This document shows, one piece after another, positions 11,007-26,192 of a stretch of DNA of 64,000 bases. The first letter of the stretch is position 1. Each line of letters opens with the position of its first letter. Location: the NCBI GenBank assembly GCA_038501195.1, contig JBBPUQ010000003.1, positions 1,814,501-1,878,500 on the forward strand. The letters are read 5' to 3'. The DNA comes from Nemania diffusa. Lineage: Eukaryota > Ascomycota > Sordariomycetes > Xylariales > Xylariaceae. A program made the translations under genes and the position numbers. The notes beneath the pieces are model-generated. The model was not told where the DNA came from. It ran no database searches and was given only the letters and a program-made list of their open reading frames with translations.

Positions 11007-14000
11007 TTCTCCATCTCTTCCTCTCAGCGCCAGTTAATGGGCATTGGGTACGTATGCAGCTCGGAGCTGCGTCTGACCAGGGGGGGTGAATAAGCCGGTA
11101 TGCATGTGGACTCACTCGCTCGCCGCTCGCTCGGCTTGGTGAGGGACGAGGAATAAGTCGGTATGCCTACCTACATACCTACTGCGTACATACTAACTAG
11201 GTAGGATTGATGTTTCCGTCCTCATGTTTCATCCCATGTACGTACTCTGCACCTACTCTCCATCCAGGCATTCCGGCGCGGGGACGGCTGCATGGATATA
11301 GATGGATGATTTTCCCTTACGGGCTGGACAGGGCATCTGTCATGTCCGCTGTCAGGACGAACTAAGTAGGTCGACGTACTGCACGGTCCGGTGCGAAATC
11401 CTTTCGGGCGAGATTCCTGAATCTGGTCTTGTTACAGATTATGTCATGCAGCTGCGGGCTCACGATAACGCGTGTGCCCTGTCCTGCCCTGCCCTGTGCG
11501 TGATGCTCATGCCAGACGTGCCTGCATGATTCTAGTCGTCTCAGGCCGCCGTTGAAGGTGTTCTACTTGTAGTTACCGGTCAGTGCCGTAAGGCTGAGAC
11601 CAGATAGAAACCCACGCACGTCCACATACCTAACGGTACCAGCTTCTACGTAAATGCCCCCTTCTTCCTTTCCTCTCTCCTTCCCTCGACAGTGAGGTAT
11701 CATAGGATTAGGTGCTTTTAGGCACGAATGCGATCTATCATTTACTTGATGCAAGAACCAGCCTCTGTATACACGCTGGTACGCTGTCCACGTCACCCTG
11801 TGATCGGTATTGTAGAAGATTGGGGTTAGATACTGCTTCTCGGTCCGTCCTTAATATCCATGGTGGCATTGATGCCCAGTTGGGGTTCAGCCCCGGAATT
11901 GCTTAGCTGAACTACGACTCCTGCCGACTGGAGATTTGTAAATACAAAAGCAAAGCCGCCGGAAGTGAGGTTGAAGATATCCGTCGCTAATGAGTAAGTA
12001 AAGTATGCTGAACAATGCATTGGTACGTGAGTGGTGATACTAGATAGGGTTCACACGGCTGCGTAACAGCGAACTTTTATCCTTACCAACCAACTCCTGA
12101 AATGCGAAGTGAATTTCTTTCCGAGCAGAAAAAAATATTCTGATGTCAGATACCTTGGAGTATATATTGTGTGAAGCCCGTGAGTGCTCTCCTGTCATTG
12201 GTTGCGAAGATTTGAGCCTATGGTGAGCCTCTATAAATACTAACCAAGCTCAAATTTATCGTATCTACTTAGTACCGGTTATAGCTCAGGGGTAATACAG
12301 ACTCTCGGCAAGAGACTCCTCTACACACACAACATTATTTCAATATGTGAATGCGTTTAGCATCTCTTTGAATAAGTAACTAATTATTTAGTCAATAAGT
12401 TTAGAGACGTAGGCCCGAGTGCTGCTAGCGTCCTCAGCCTGATCTCACCAGGCCCCGGTAGCTTTGGGGAGTGATGCGACGATTATCTACTGTAAGGCTT
12501 GAGCTAAATATCCTTCAAAGGCCATCGTAGTTAAGTCAATTGACGAAGACAGCCTTTGATATGCATGGCTGTATATGTAGCCCTGCAGTAGTCTCGCACT
12601 AAGGACGCCCTCATCTGAGGGCTTACAAAAAGCATCGAGTCTGGTCAAGCCCCTGATAGATAAACTACGCCGACCTCCCCGAATATAAACCATATAGTGA
12701 ATGTTTGGAAGACCTAGGGGTGTATTGGCCAACGGTCCACCTGCAGGTACTACCAAATCTACGGATGGCGAGAACATGGCTGTAATATCAAACATTAACC
12801 TGCATTGAACGCTGGCAAACTTGTGGGGGCTCTCCTCAGGTGCTGCCATTCTTCAGGTAAGCTCGGTCTATAAAGGAGGAATTTAATTCATTATATTTAT
12901 GTAACTAATGACTAGCTAGTATAGGGCATCACTTTACTGCAATTTTCTCAGCACAATACCTCTCATAGGGACGAGGATCTAGACTCACTCACTCCCTTCC
13001 AACCTTTCAACCAATCTCCCTGAACAATTCGCAATCCGGCCCATCAAGCCTGGAACCTTCGCACGGTTCTATTTACTCATAGGTGGGTATAACAGAGTGG
13101 ATTCTACTGCAGCATAAGGGCGCAGGAGATTCCGAGTATTCGATTACTCGACTCGTCTCATTTGTCACGAGAGAAAATATAAAATATAATCAGCCGCTGC
13201 AAGCGCGTACTTATTATAAAGCATCGGAAACGTCGGCATAATGTGCCACTACCTTTTTCTGGTTCTGGCCAGGTATCATCGGCACCATTGGAGGAAGTTC
13301 AATAAATACACATCATGTTGCTGGCGAACAAGTGAAGGCAGACAGTGTGTAGTGGCGTTTTGGATATAGGTGTAAGTCTTAAGTCTCTCTCTGGGAGCAT
13401 CCGACAAGAGGTTCCGGAGATGTTTCTACGGCGATCCTACGACTTGTGTCATGCATATCCCAATCCAGATTGCAACAGTTACCTATGCTCAAGCTCAATA
13501 TATCGAGAGGCCGCCAACTAGCCTTCCCACAGGCTGTCTATCTGTCACCGCATGGCATCGGTTCTTTGGACCTTGGGAAGCCGGCCAATGCTATCAACCA
13601 ATACCGCAGAGGTCTGCGTCCACGAGCAACTGAGGGTCAGAACACGTGCCCCCGAGACATAGCGATTCCATCCCCGCAACTGTACCCCCAACATCGACCT
13701 GCTGTACCACTTCCCCTTTGAGCATACTGCAGTAGGGGACGCGGCTGTGCCCTCGACTCCCGGCTCGCCGGGAGCTACTGCAATGCAGAATCTCTTACCT
13801 ACGTGCTGCAGACTTAAATAGATATATCATTAGTTTCGCCTGACTTAGGAACCCAAGTACTACTGTCGTTGCAGAGCACATGTGATGGTCACCCTGCTAA
13901 TAAGTAAACTTGGTGTGCCTATCCCACCATACCATCTAACAACTACTACCTCAGATCTATTGCAGCATGTGGTGTGCAGCCTACGAAATGTACGGTACGT

Positions 14001-15272
14001 GCCGGGAATGACAGGTAATCTGATTAAGTTGACTTGACACCCTTGTACGGCCCTGATCACGCTCTGGGTTGATAGTATTCTAGTGCATCTCATGCATGAT
14101 AAGACCAGTTGATTGCCTCGCAACCTGACTTGTGCTCTACCTGCGGAACAGGTCGTATGCACCTACCCGACTAAACTGCTCATTCACTCAATCACCAATT
14201 CAATTCTCCTACAGTCGTGACTTCGGTCTGGTCACCGCTGTCCTATCTGCTTGGGTTCTGTGACCAGCGCAGCAAACTGCCTTGGGCGCCTTGGCGGGCT
14301 CTCATTCGTCCCGGTTCGATACTGCTTATGATATGTCCCAATCCCCTGGAAATATGACTAGTGGTAAGAAGACAGCGGGGTTCGATACTACGGTGTGCCA
14401 GGCAAGCATGAGCCTAGACAACAACAGTTTGCGAAGATGAGGCAGCCAAGTTCATTGGCATTCGGTCTTATACCACGGGTTCCAGCAATCGTAATCACAG
14501 TTCACACATAATCGTACGTGTCTGACCGGTCACAGAGATAGCCTATGCGGTTTGCACAGCAAGCACAAACTACCCCGAGATCGTAGTACTGCACATCATC
14601 TAAGGCAAGCCGCTCGTAGTTCCCACCAGATATCCGTCTCACCCTACGAGTGTCGATAGAACTACTCGAATAGATGCCGGCTACCTCGAAACCCGCCGCT
14701 AAGCTCCAGCGGGCTCAGGAGTATGAGACAACTCGAGCTTCGATTTAAGGCATCGTTATTATGCGGAATTGTCGGCCCAACTCGGCCTGTTATAATACTT
14801 TCCATTGGCAGGACCGGGCCCGTCGATACCTCCAATTATCGGCATTTCCACGCGAGCGCTAAAAGGCTGTGACTGCGAGCTAGTGCAGCCATGTCAGGGC
14901 GCCCGTAACGGCCTTCCAGGTCAGGCCAAACGACCCTGCGGAGATTCCCGCCGGCACTCGTAACCGCCAAAAAGAAAAAAAACCACTCACCCGCAAAAGC
15001 CACCGTCGACAAGCCCGAGGGATCGCTGATAACCCGGTCACGTCGGGCCCCCAAGCTGAAAGCGGACAGGCGGGAGGGCCACCAGAACTTTTGTTGTGTC
15101 AGACTGCCCAGTTCGCCATCCAGGGTTGATATACATGATGTATGCAGGGCGTACCATACATCTGTCCACAAAAACAGACCAATCAATCGCTAACCGCGGC
15201 AACTGTATTAAGCACGAGCCGACAGACGATACCGACAGCATTGGGCTATGTAAGTAGTAATTGCCATCCTTC

Positions 15273-15322
15273 GGGGAGGGGAAGAAAAGGGGGAGGGAGG
15301 GGAGGCGAGGGGAGGGGGGAGA
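15273..15322 (+). repeat. G-rich homopurine block with G-quadruplex potential
   Basis: Within 50 bases there are seven or more runs of three to six G, separated by short A-rich loops, on the + strand. This satisfies the usual four-run pattern for an intramolecular G-quadruplex. The tract is nearly all purine, so triplex DNA is also possible. No gene start is close by. Confidence 0.7.
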
Positions 15323-15884
15323 AACGATTGCGTGCGTAATGAAACTTGCACTTAGGATGAGAGCAACAACACCAACAGCAGCAGCAGCATGAACAAAGTT
15401 CCTTTGCAATGCGCCGAGGCCATCATCAGCATCATCAACCTTCTCCTTTCCCTTCCATTCCCTTTCCTTCCCCCCGAACGCCTACGCGGCGGATATGCCG
15501 GTGTGAGATGGCTTTCATGCACGACATAGGAGCGTGTGCATAACACTAAGTACCGGTAGGTTGACGAAAAAACCGTTGAGAAGGTAAGAGGGCTTATGTC
15601 AGACGGGCTATGATTACGATTAGCAATCGCGGGCTTATCTCCTTCGGCATCGGTAGTCGAGGACCGGTGGTGGTCATCTAAGATCTAGGGGCGGGGGGAG
15701 TTTGGCAATACATGACCGACTAGTCGAGCTGGAGCTGATATTCGTGTTTTACTGTATGTGCGTGTGAGAGAGATGAGATAGAGAAGTCTTTTGCTTCGAT
15801 GCTTTAATTGCCATCCGAGTAAACAAAGTGGATTTAGTCTCAAGAAATAAGAAAACGTGTTTCTAGGATTTGGTCGTCGACGAG

Positions 15885-15990
15885 CTTCTTCTTCTTCCTT
15901 TTTCTGCTACTTACCTTTCCCTCCCCTTCTCTCCCCCTTTTTCCCGTCTCTTTTACTGTTTGCTCTTCCCCTTTCCCTTTTGCTTTTTCT
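15885..15990. repeat. Pyrimidine-rich tract
   Basis: About 100 bases made almost wholly of C and T, with CTTCTT and CCCTTTT blocks. Both strands show open frames of low complexity, which I take to be a composition effect rather than genes. Confidence 0.65.
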
Positions 15991-16836
15991 TTGCTTATGC
16001 CACACAGCATTTGGATGAACGAACCAAAGGAAACAGTGATCACTTGCTCAACCTTGGCTCTACCTAAGGTAGCTCACCATATACACCCGTGTAAGGTACC
16101 CTACTTATCCTTTGAATACGGATGCATTGGGCAGGTAGATGCTTAGGGGTATAGAGACGGGAGACTTCGTGGTAGGGGCCTAGTTAGTTAGAGGGTAGGC
16201 AGGAACTTTTTAACATCGTTACAGGTAGGTCTGGGAGCCAAGACGCCCCACTCTACCCAGGTACCCACTTTGGTATGGCTGCGTGCCTCGGTACCTAGGT
16301 ACCTAGCTGAAATCGGCAAGGCCCCTAAACACCTACAGGCCACTTCCAGGTTATGTAAGGTCAGGTAGGCACTATGAATGGAGTCCATGTCTAGTTGCTA
16401 CGAGGTACTGCACTAAGGTACCTCAGGTAGTTGCCCCACGCTGATTTCTTGTTCAGCCTTGTCACTTTCTAAACTTTCCAAACAGTCCTCAGCCTCGTCA
16501 CTACAACACACCTGATCCCCTCAGACGAGTTTGTGAGCCCAATTGCTCTGCCCCCCCTGCGTAGCTTTAATTTACACCACTACTTAGAAGACTATTAGCT
16601 TCTTTCAACCTAATAATTCTTGCTGCAAGGACGCTATACGCCCTTTGCTTCGCGAACAAGGCACCGTGTCTAGTCTCGCGTTGATGGGAGTTACCACGAC
16701 CTATAGTCCATCGCGTTCGGCCTGCAACCACAATCCGAATCCTTTCTTCTGTAGTTGAGACTCGCTTAGACAGCCGCTGGGGGAATTCATTCCGCCTCAT
16801 TTCATCGGAACAATACACTAGGGAACGGCTGTCGCT

Positions 16837-17601
16837 ATGTCGCACCCACCATCGACGCCGGCGAAGGTGCCGGCATCGGCTGCGAATTACACACCAGCCA
16901 CGCAAGATGCCGACTTGCGATCACAGATCAACACCCTCTTATTACGAGATGGCCATGCTACTAAGTACGTATATATTGTGCATCGTTTTGTTTTGCTTTC
17001 TATACACGCGTTTTCATTCATGGCATGTTGCTTATGCCCAAGCTCCCGGTCTTTTAAATGGCCCATGCTCATGGGAATTACTTATAAACCACATCGAGAT
17101 ACACTTTGTTCCTAAGATGTAAGACTGACGCGCGTATTCCGTGGCTACAGAATCCAAGAACGTTTCCTCCACTCCCTCGACGCGCACAGCTCGAACTGGC
17201 CGTCAGCCATACAATCACACGCCGTAGCATTGCTACGATCCGGCGAAGTCAGCACGTTCCCAGCCCTCATACGGAGAGTGCTCGAGGATGTGCAACGGGA
17301 AACGGCGGCTGCTGCCGTGTCTAATAATGCATCATCTGCTGGCACTACAGCAAATAACACGCAAACATCAACTACAAATGCGAACGAGCCCAATACCACT
17401 AACAAAGATGGCGCAAATGGTGCCGCGGCGGTTAATGGCGCCAGTAGGACGGTTGGTAGTGTGAATGGTGTTTCGGGGGGCATAGACGGTAATAGCAACC
17501 TAGCGATACCGACGGCGGTTGTGGAGGCAGTACTGAAGGTGGTTAGAGAGAGTCTAGAGGCCGTGTGTGAGGTAGAACCTGACGGATCCGCGGGTGGTTG
17601 A
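16837..17601 (+). CDS. Small unrecognised fungal protein with low-complexity tail
   Basis: Two exons, 16837..16964 and 17151..17601, are joined across a 186-base intron (GTACGT donor, CTGAC branch, CAG acceptor) and give 192 residues. The ATG at 16837 is the first in a frame that continues cleanly across the intron. Residues 20-90 look like amphipathic helices (motifs such as LRSQINTLLLRDG and FPALIRRVLEDV). The next 60 or so residues are Ala/Asn/Thr/Gly-rich and probably disordered, and a short helical stretch closes the protein. I do not recognise a named family. The evidence that it is a gene is frame continuity across a good intron and the clear contrast between structured and low-complexity parts. 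There is no signal peptide and no membrane segment. Confidence 0.6.
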
Positions 17602-19056
17602 TAATATCGGACCTGACCTCACCTAATACGACCTGGCTCGACTTGATCTACCATAACCACCTTACCAAACAAAACTGAAGCCGCTTACCTCAACTTCCAG
17701 CCTAAGTCCCCACGTTCCATGCTCCTCCACATGAACTGAGTCTACAAAACTGTGCATTAGCCGGAGGGAAAGAGAAAGAGGGAGGTAGAAAGTTGCACCA
17801 ACCCCTCCTACTCTGACTTATGCTTGTAGAAGTATCTTAGTCGAAGAACTAAGAAACGGCCAACTATTATGCAAACTAGCGACAGGGGGGCGAGCACCGT
17901 AGAACAGGCGGGAGAAAAGGGAAATCAAGTCGGAAAGAGGGCCGAGCACAGACACTAGAGCATACGAGACGGACTCTACTACTACTTACTACTACTCCAT
18001 GAACCACCCCCAACCTATTACTCAGAATGAATGAAACGAGCATGCATTAACGGCCAGGGGCCCAGTACGTCGTACCTCTCCATCGACATCGACCAACCAT
18101 GCTCGCCATGTTATATGTATGCAAGATAGTAATTATAGTCGCGATCACCTAAACAGTTACTGTTCCATGCATGTCTTACTTATCACATACCAAATATTAT
18201 ACGACGCTGCCTCTTGTCCTTCTGTGTACCTACATTTCTCTATTTTGGCCTGACAATTATCAAAAGCAGGACCGACTGAGGCCATATAGTGGTGGGGTTA
18301 AATATTGTCCCCTAAGCTACCGTAGCAAAAGCTCTATCTAGCTAACAATGCTTGATTTGAAATTCTTACTGTAGACTCAGTATTTAGCGGTCCTTGTTGA
18401 CGTACAATTGCTAGGAAGGACACAAACTTCCCAAATTGAAGTTGAAGAGGGGGAAGAAGCTACAATGCCATTGTCCAAATAATAATAAGGATAATTCAAA
18501 ACAAGTCGCTTCCCCAAGCGTTCAATACCGAACATTCCACCTCTTACCATGCTTTCACTACTGATTTGCTCTATGGGTTTATGGTCTCCTCTGACTTATT
18601 ATAATGTATTCTTATAATGCACGGACATGCAAACATGATAGGCAATTAGTAGTAGGTCAAGTAGCCGTCTTCGATATTACGGGCAAATTATACGTTAATT
18701 GATTGGGATCTATCGTGAAACCTACCATCTTCTGCCGCCTCCTGCTCGTAAACATGCATCAACTTCCGTTAGCAGCCCACCATCAACAATACCATAATCG
18801 GGACGCCTCCACCTTGTAATAATGGGACTACCATCAAGTGTCCTCTCTAGAGTGAAAGCCGTCGTCTATCGGGAATATTTAAATCCCTCAGTGGATCATT
18901 AAGAGCGATCTACAAGCCAGAGGTGGCATATTGCTCGACCCTGGGGAGAGAAGGGCCCAACAGATCGCCCATTTTGTATGTGAACGGTATGTGACGGGGT
19001 TAAAATACAAGTGTGGCGCTTCATACACCGTAAAAGGATTCGCACGTAGCTACCAC
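17602..19056. other. Intergenic, convergent 3' regions
   Basis: This lies between the 3' end of the small protein on the + strand and the 3' end of Cdc48 on the - strand, so it should contain both 3' UTRs and terminators. I see no coding potential and no notable repeat. Confidence 0.6.
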
Positions 19057-21799
<2,743 letters not shown>

Positions 21800-22993
21800 G
21801 ATGTCGGCTGGGCGGAGGGCGGAGGGACGAGTAACGTGGAAGGAAGGTTTGGATGTGCGGAAGTGCGAAGGGAGGGGATTGTTATGGTAAGCAGCGGGCC
21901 TAGTGTCAGTGCAGCCGCGAGAATGAACACGTCTCGGTGCTCGGGGGGATATCTATTTAATGACAAGAGATTGAAACCCGTCCGGAGGCTTTCTAGATGG
22001 AACAGAGAAGGATGTTTGAGAAATGGAAGGAAGGATGGTGAATGTTTGGAGTGGCTGCGTCCTTCTGTGTTGCGGTTACGGTGCCAGGTGTTTGAGCAGT
22101 TGATGACGGAGAAGCCTGTAAGCTCGGACCAGGCCTGCCCCACCTGTAGTGTTACGTGCTAGCCGCCACACCTTCTAAGGCCTTCCACCAAGACTGACAC
22201 TGAGTTAATGCCAGATTGCCCTGTGGACGGCCCTGTAAATTGCCTGGGTGCGCCATGCTGACTGATGCAAGGCTGCTGAGCCCACTATCGAAACCCAGCA
22301 ACCCGCCCAGGCAGGTACATACTTACGTAGTAGGTAGCTGCCGAAGAGAGTAGACTAGTGGCAGTACCGCCTTACTTGCAGGCAGACGACCTCATACGCA
22401 AGCGAGCCTTGATTGGACAGATTTGTTGTTGATAGTAGTACCTCCGTACCTTGCATACATGTGTGCATGGAGATATTCGGATTTAACAGGTGCCTATCTA
22501 ATGATTTTACCAGCTAATCTGCGCCATTACCATTACTCCTGAACACCAAGCAGTATATATCTCAATAATTAGGTTCGAAAGACTACCCAGAAACCCATCA
22601 ATTTTCCCATAACCTTCCTCTAGCAACAACATATGAAATATGAATAGATTTTGCGGTAACCTGCTTACTTGAATCTATCTCAGTAGAGCGCTTGCTAGAT
22701 TTGCTGGATAATTGGCGGGGTAAGAGGCCAGTTAGCCATCAATTTATTAGCATCAGCTCGTATCACGCCGCTTCTAGGTACGTGCCAAGATATGACTGTC
22801 GCTCTGCAGATGCAATTACAGCGATAGGCCATTTTTTCTACCGGTATCTCAAAGCTCTTGGCGAAATATGACGAAACGTCTCGTCCTAGGAGTCAAAAAT
22901 CGCTCCAAAGGCGGGGATGCCTCGAGCCTCGAGGCGATATACAAGTTGTCTATAAGAACCCAGGTGTTAGAGACTATTGATCATGGCAAAGAT
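21800..22993. other. Cdc48 promoter region and intergenic sequence
   Basis: The part next to 21800 is the Cdc48 5' UTR and promoter. Both strands stay open over about 21.78-22.16 kb, but neither frame resembles a protein and neither has splice partners. The rest is AT-rich intergenic sequence with no repeat I recognise. Confidence 0.55.
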
Positions 22994-25900
22994 TTAACCC
23001 ACCCCTAGGAATTTGGGAGCATGTAGAGCAGGGGGAAATACGTACTGTGTAACTTTCTTGTTCGAGATGATGCACACAGCCTCAGCATCGCTCTCCTTCA
23101 TCATCTGGTATGAAAGGGCTGCTAAGTCTGGCTTTCCTTGGGTTCGAGTATTCCAGATGATCGCTTTCGGGTCTGCTCGCATTACATCGTTGATAATCTC
23201 ATCACCAAACGTATCGCGAGGATGAGGCGTGGACCAGAGAATGCGAGCTGGAACTCTACCCTCAAGAATTACAGGCAAACAGGGCCCGATACCCGATCCT
23301 GTAGCAACAAGGACCACCTTTTTAAACAATGGTGCAATGGTCAAAACACCTGAAGCCAGCGCCCCGCGTGTCCAGAGTCTCTGTGGCTGCCCATCAATCG
23401 TCTTTCGTGTCCAGTCGCCTGCATTTGATACGACAATCGAGAAGCCATCCACGCCTGGCTTGTCGATCGTAGCGAAAGCATGCCATTCGCGAAGTGGCTT
23501 GTCAGATATACGGATTGCTTTGCCTGCAATGGGTGTCTCGAAATCGAAATGCAGTCGAATAGCATGCTTGGAGAGAGGTTCCGGCCTGACAACAACACGC
23601 CTAAGCCTTAACCAAGGCAGCGCAATACTCAGTGTGATAAGCGCCAAGAGATAGACTGCTGGGGTGCGAGCTAGAGCATCTGCGAGTGACTGTGTTCTGG
23701 GTCTAATCGAATCAGTTGCTACCACCAAATGTACCCAGACAAGAGCTGTGGCGGTCCAACCAGCAAAGCGGTGTGTCCACTCAAACTGGTCGTGCAACTT
23801 AGCACGGACATCAGGATGAGCCATGCCAACAATAGCTAGCAAGAGGGCGAGGACTAGATAACTTATCACTACGGTTCCCGTATTGATGTGTACTTCCTGG
23901 TTGCCTCTTACAAAGTTCACTGTTCCGCCGATGGTGAAAGCGAGCCACCAAAATACAGCCGAGACCGCGGCACCCGAGTGAATACCGCCGATATGATACA
24001 CTCGAGCACACTGACGTCTAATAGCGAGTGGTGCCCAGGTGGGCACGCGAGTTGCCAACCAAAACAACAAGTTAATAACGTAGTCTTGCCGCATGGCCAC
24101 TGCTACGAGCAGATTAACTGCTATGGCTGTAGGAAACTGAGATAGTGGCAAGCTACCACTATCCCACGACTTCCACCAAACAAGGGCAAATGCGATAACA
24201 TTTGCGAAGAATATGAAAGAGAAGAACCGCCGATATAAGGAAAAGAAACGATGTCGAAGCCATCTCTGACCACGGAATCCGTTCTTGCCTGGAAGCTCGT
24301 ATTTGATGTCTTCTTCCAGGTCCTCGGATGAAGAGCTATCCAGGTCGCGATCCGTTTGTCCTTTTTCCAGGTCGATATTACTTGCCGATGACGATGCTGT
24401 AGATGAGCTCTCCGTTGCAATGACTGTCGAGGGAGAACTGCTTGTTAGGCTTTCGGTGCTTCCAACTTCTCTTGGCTCCCTTGGGGCCTCAGCCATCTCC
24501 CTCAGTTTTCGCTTGTCAAACTTGCCATTACTAGTGAGAGGAATTGAGGCAATATATAACCACTTTGTTGGTACAGCGTAGTACGGCATCGTTTTGCTGA
24601 CAAGCCGGCTCATTTTACCCTCATCAAGTCGACCAGGACCGGAATAAAATGCCCAAAGCTTGCTATCCACGACTAAAGCACAGGCCTTTGTTACAGACGG
24701 CACACTTTCTACGGCAGCGGAAACACCGTCGAGCTCAACACGAAACCCCTATAATCATCGTTAGCTTCGCTGATAAGGCGCGAGGAAAAATAGCCAGCGC
24801 TACCTTGATCTTAACTTGATCGTCCTTCCGACCAAGCGGTATCAATTTACCGTCTTCTGTCCAGCGGCCAAGGTCCCCAGTATTGAACATCGTGGTTCTA
24901 GACAAGTTCGAATTAGTGTCCTAGACGTGGATATATGGCTGGCTTGAACCGAATGACTAACCCATCTCTGGTGAATTTGTCTGGCTTGAATCTTGTTGCT
25001 GTTAACTCTGGTAAGTTAACATATCCCGCGGAGACACAAGCTCCTCCTGCCCACATAACGCCAGGCTTTCCAATGCCTACGGGGTTTTCGTCGTCGTCTA
25101 GAACATAAACAGTGGTGTTTGGTAACGGCTTTCCGATGGTCAACAGTTCACCGGGATTGTGTAGATGCGCCGTGTTTAAAATAGTGATCTCAGTCGGACC
25201 ACAGATATTCCAGAAGTCGACATGTGGGGACCACTCCTCCGCTACAGAAACAGGACATGGCTCACCACCCACTGCGACTGTCTTAATATTTGGGAAGTCG
25301 GCTTGCGCAAACTTCCCAAGAACTGTCGGGGTCGCGATGACTGTATCCACACGTCTAAGCACATCAGCCCAGACCCCATTGCGGATATGCAATGTTCCTC
25401 CATTCATGAGTGTTGCGAGAATTTCCCACTGTGCTGCTAAAGCATTAGTATTAAATCGATCAATGGTGAAGTTATTTGGGGGCACACACCCATATCAAAG
25501 GATATATTCAAAAGTTGGGCTACATTCTTGCCGACTGTGATTTTCAAACTCGCCGGTTCAACCAAAAGATTGTTTACCACATTTCGATGTCTTATATCGA
25601 CACCTTTCGGCTTGCCAGTTGTACCGGACGTGTAGACCATGTAGGAACCAAAGCCAGAATCCATCGCAACGTTTGGGCGCTCCTCATTACCAAAAAGGGC
25701 CTTGAGGTCACTCCCGTCGAGGTCTATGATTTCCGACCCAACTTTTTGAGCATGAGGCTCGACTTTTGTGCGGAACTTGTTGAGGCACAGAATGACTTGG
25801 GCCCCAGAATCTCTGATGACGTGCTCTAACGCGGCATCAGCAACGATGCCACCGTCTAGCGGTACATACTGCGCTCCGGCTTTTAAAACCGCAAGGATTC

Positions 25901-26192
25901 CAACCAGAAGCTCAATCGACCGAGATATGACAATACAAACTCGATCATTTGGACGAAGACCGCGTTGTATTAGTTCGTTGCTTAGTATATTGGCTCGCCT
26001 CTCCAGGTCCTGGTACGTAATTGTCGTCCCATCATAATGGCGAGCAGCTGTTACGTGAGGATGGTTATCGACTATATTTTCGAAAGCCTTGTGGATGAGA
26101 TCAAAGGGAATATCGGTATGAATGCCTCTGCCGAACTGATTGAAGAGTAGCTGGTCCTCTAGGGATAGGTTATCTATAGAGTGGAACGACAT
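22994..26192 (-). CDS. NRPS-like adenylation domain fused to membrane ferric-reductase-like oxidoreductase
   Basis: Four exons, complement(22994..24748, 24804..24897, 24962..25436, 25490..26192), encode 1008 residues. All three introns (53 to 64 bases) keep phase. The ATG at 26192 is the first Met in frame. Residues 1-510 form an adenylation domain: YTSGTTGKPKG near 187, CGPTE near 313, FNTGDLGRW, GRKDDQVKIKGFRVEL and NGKFDKRKL near 500. No thiolation or condensation domain follows. A Ser/Glu-rich linker (about 520-575) leads to five or six membrane segments (about 600-805) with histidines in HIGGIHSG, EWTHRFAGW and LVWVHLV, then a soluble part with a nucleotide-binding glycine motif VATGSGIGP near 906. 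This resembles fungal integral-membrane NRPS-like proteins of the Aspergillus TmpA/TmpB type (from memory, not checked). The acyl substrate and electron acceptor are unknown. No other biosynthetic gene is adjacent. Confidence 0.85.

Larger units (their letters stand above)
4224..16836. other. 12.6-kb gene desert rich in simple repeats
   Basis: I find no gene that can be defended in this stretch. Open frames are short, overlap on both strands and end at random stops. The sequence is filled with microsatellites, imperfect period-5 tracts, long pyrimidine or purine runs and many copies of the tetramer walk TAGGTAGGTA/TACCTACCTA. Individual tracts are listed separately. The part nearest 4.2-4.5 kb is presumably the promoter and 5' UTR of the Hmt1-like gene. 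I looked for transposon open frames, long terminal repeats and tRNA genes and saw none I would support. Confidence 0.6.

Noticed and set aside
12275..12330. tRNA D-arm-like string (TTATAGCTCAGGGGTA) suggesting a tRNA
   Set aside because: No B box or T-arm follows at the right distance and no acceptor stem pairs. It could be a fragment but cannot be supported.
12487..12849. A 120-codon open frame on the - strand with an ATG
   Set aside because: No domain, no splice partners, no signal peptide and no codon pattern distinct from the surrounding non-coding DNA. A frame of this length is expected by chance in a 12-kb desert.
14305..14395. Two GGTTCGATACT strings 70 bases apart, looked at as a tRNA pair or repeat
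   Set aside because: Neither has a pairing T stem or A box, and the surrounding bases are not similar.
16567..16905. A 112-codon - strand frame over the start of the small protein gene
   Set aside because: It overlaps the first exon and 5' region antisense, is Arg-rich without domains and has no splice continuity.
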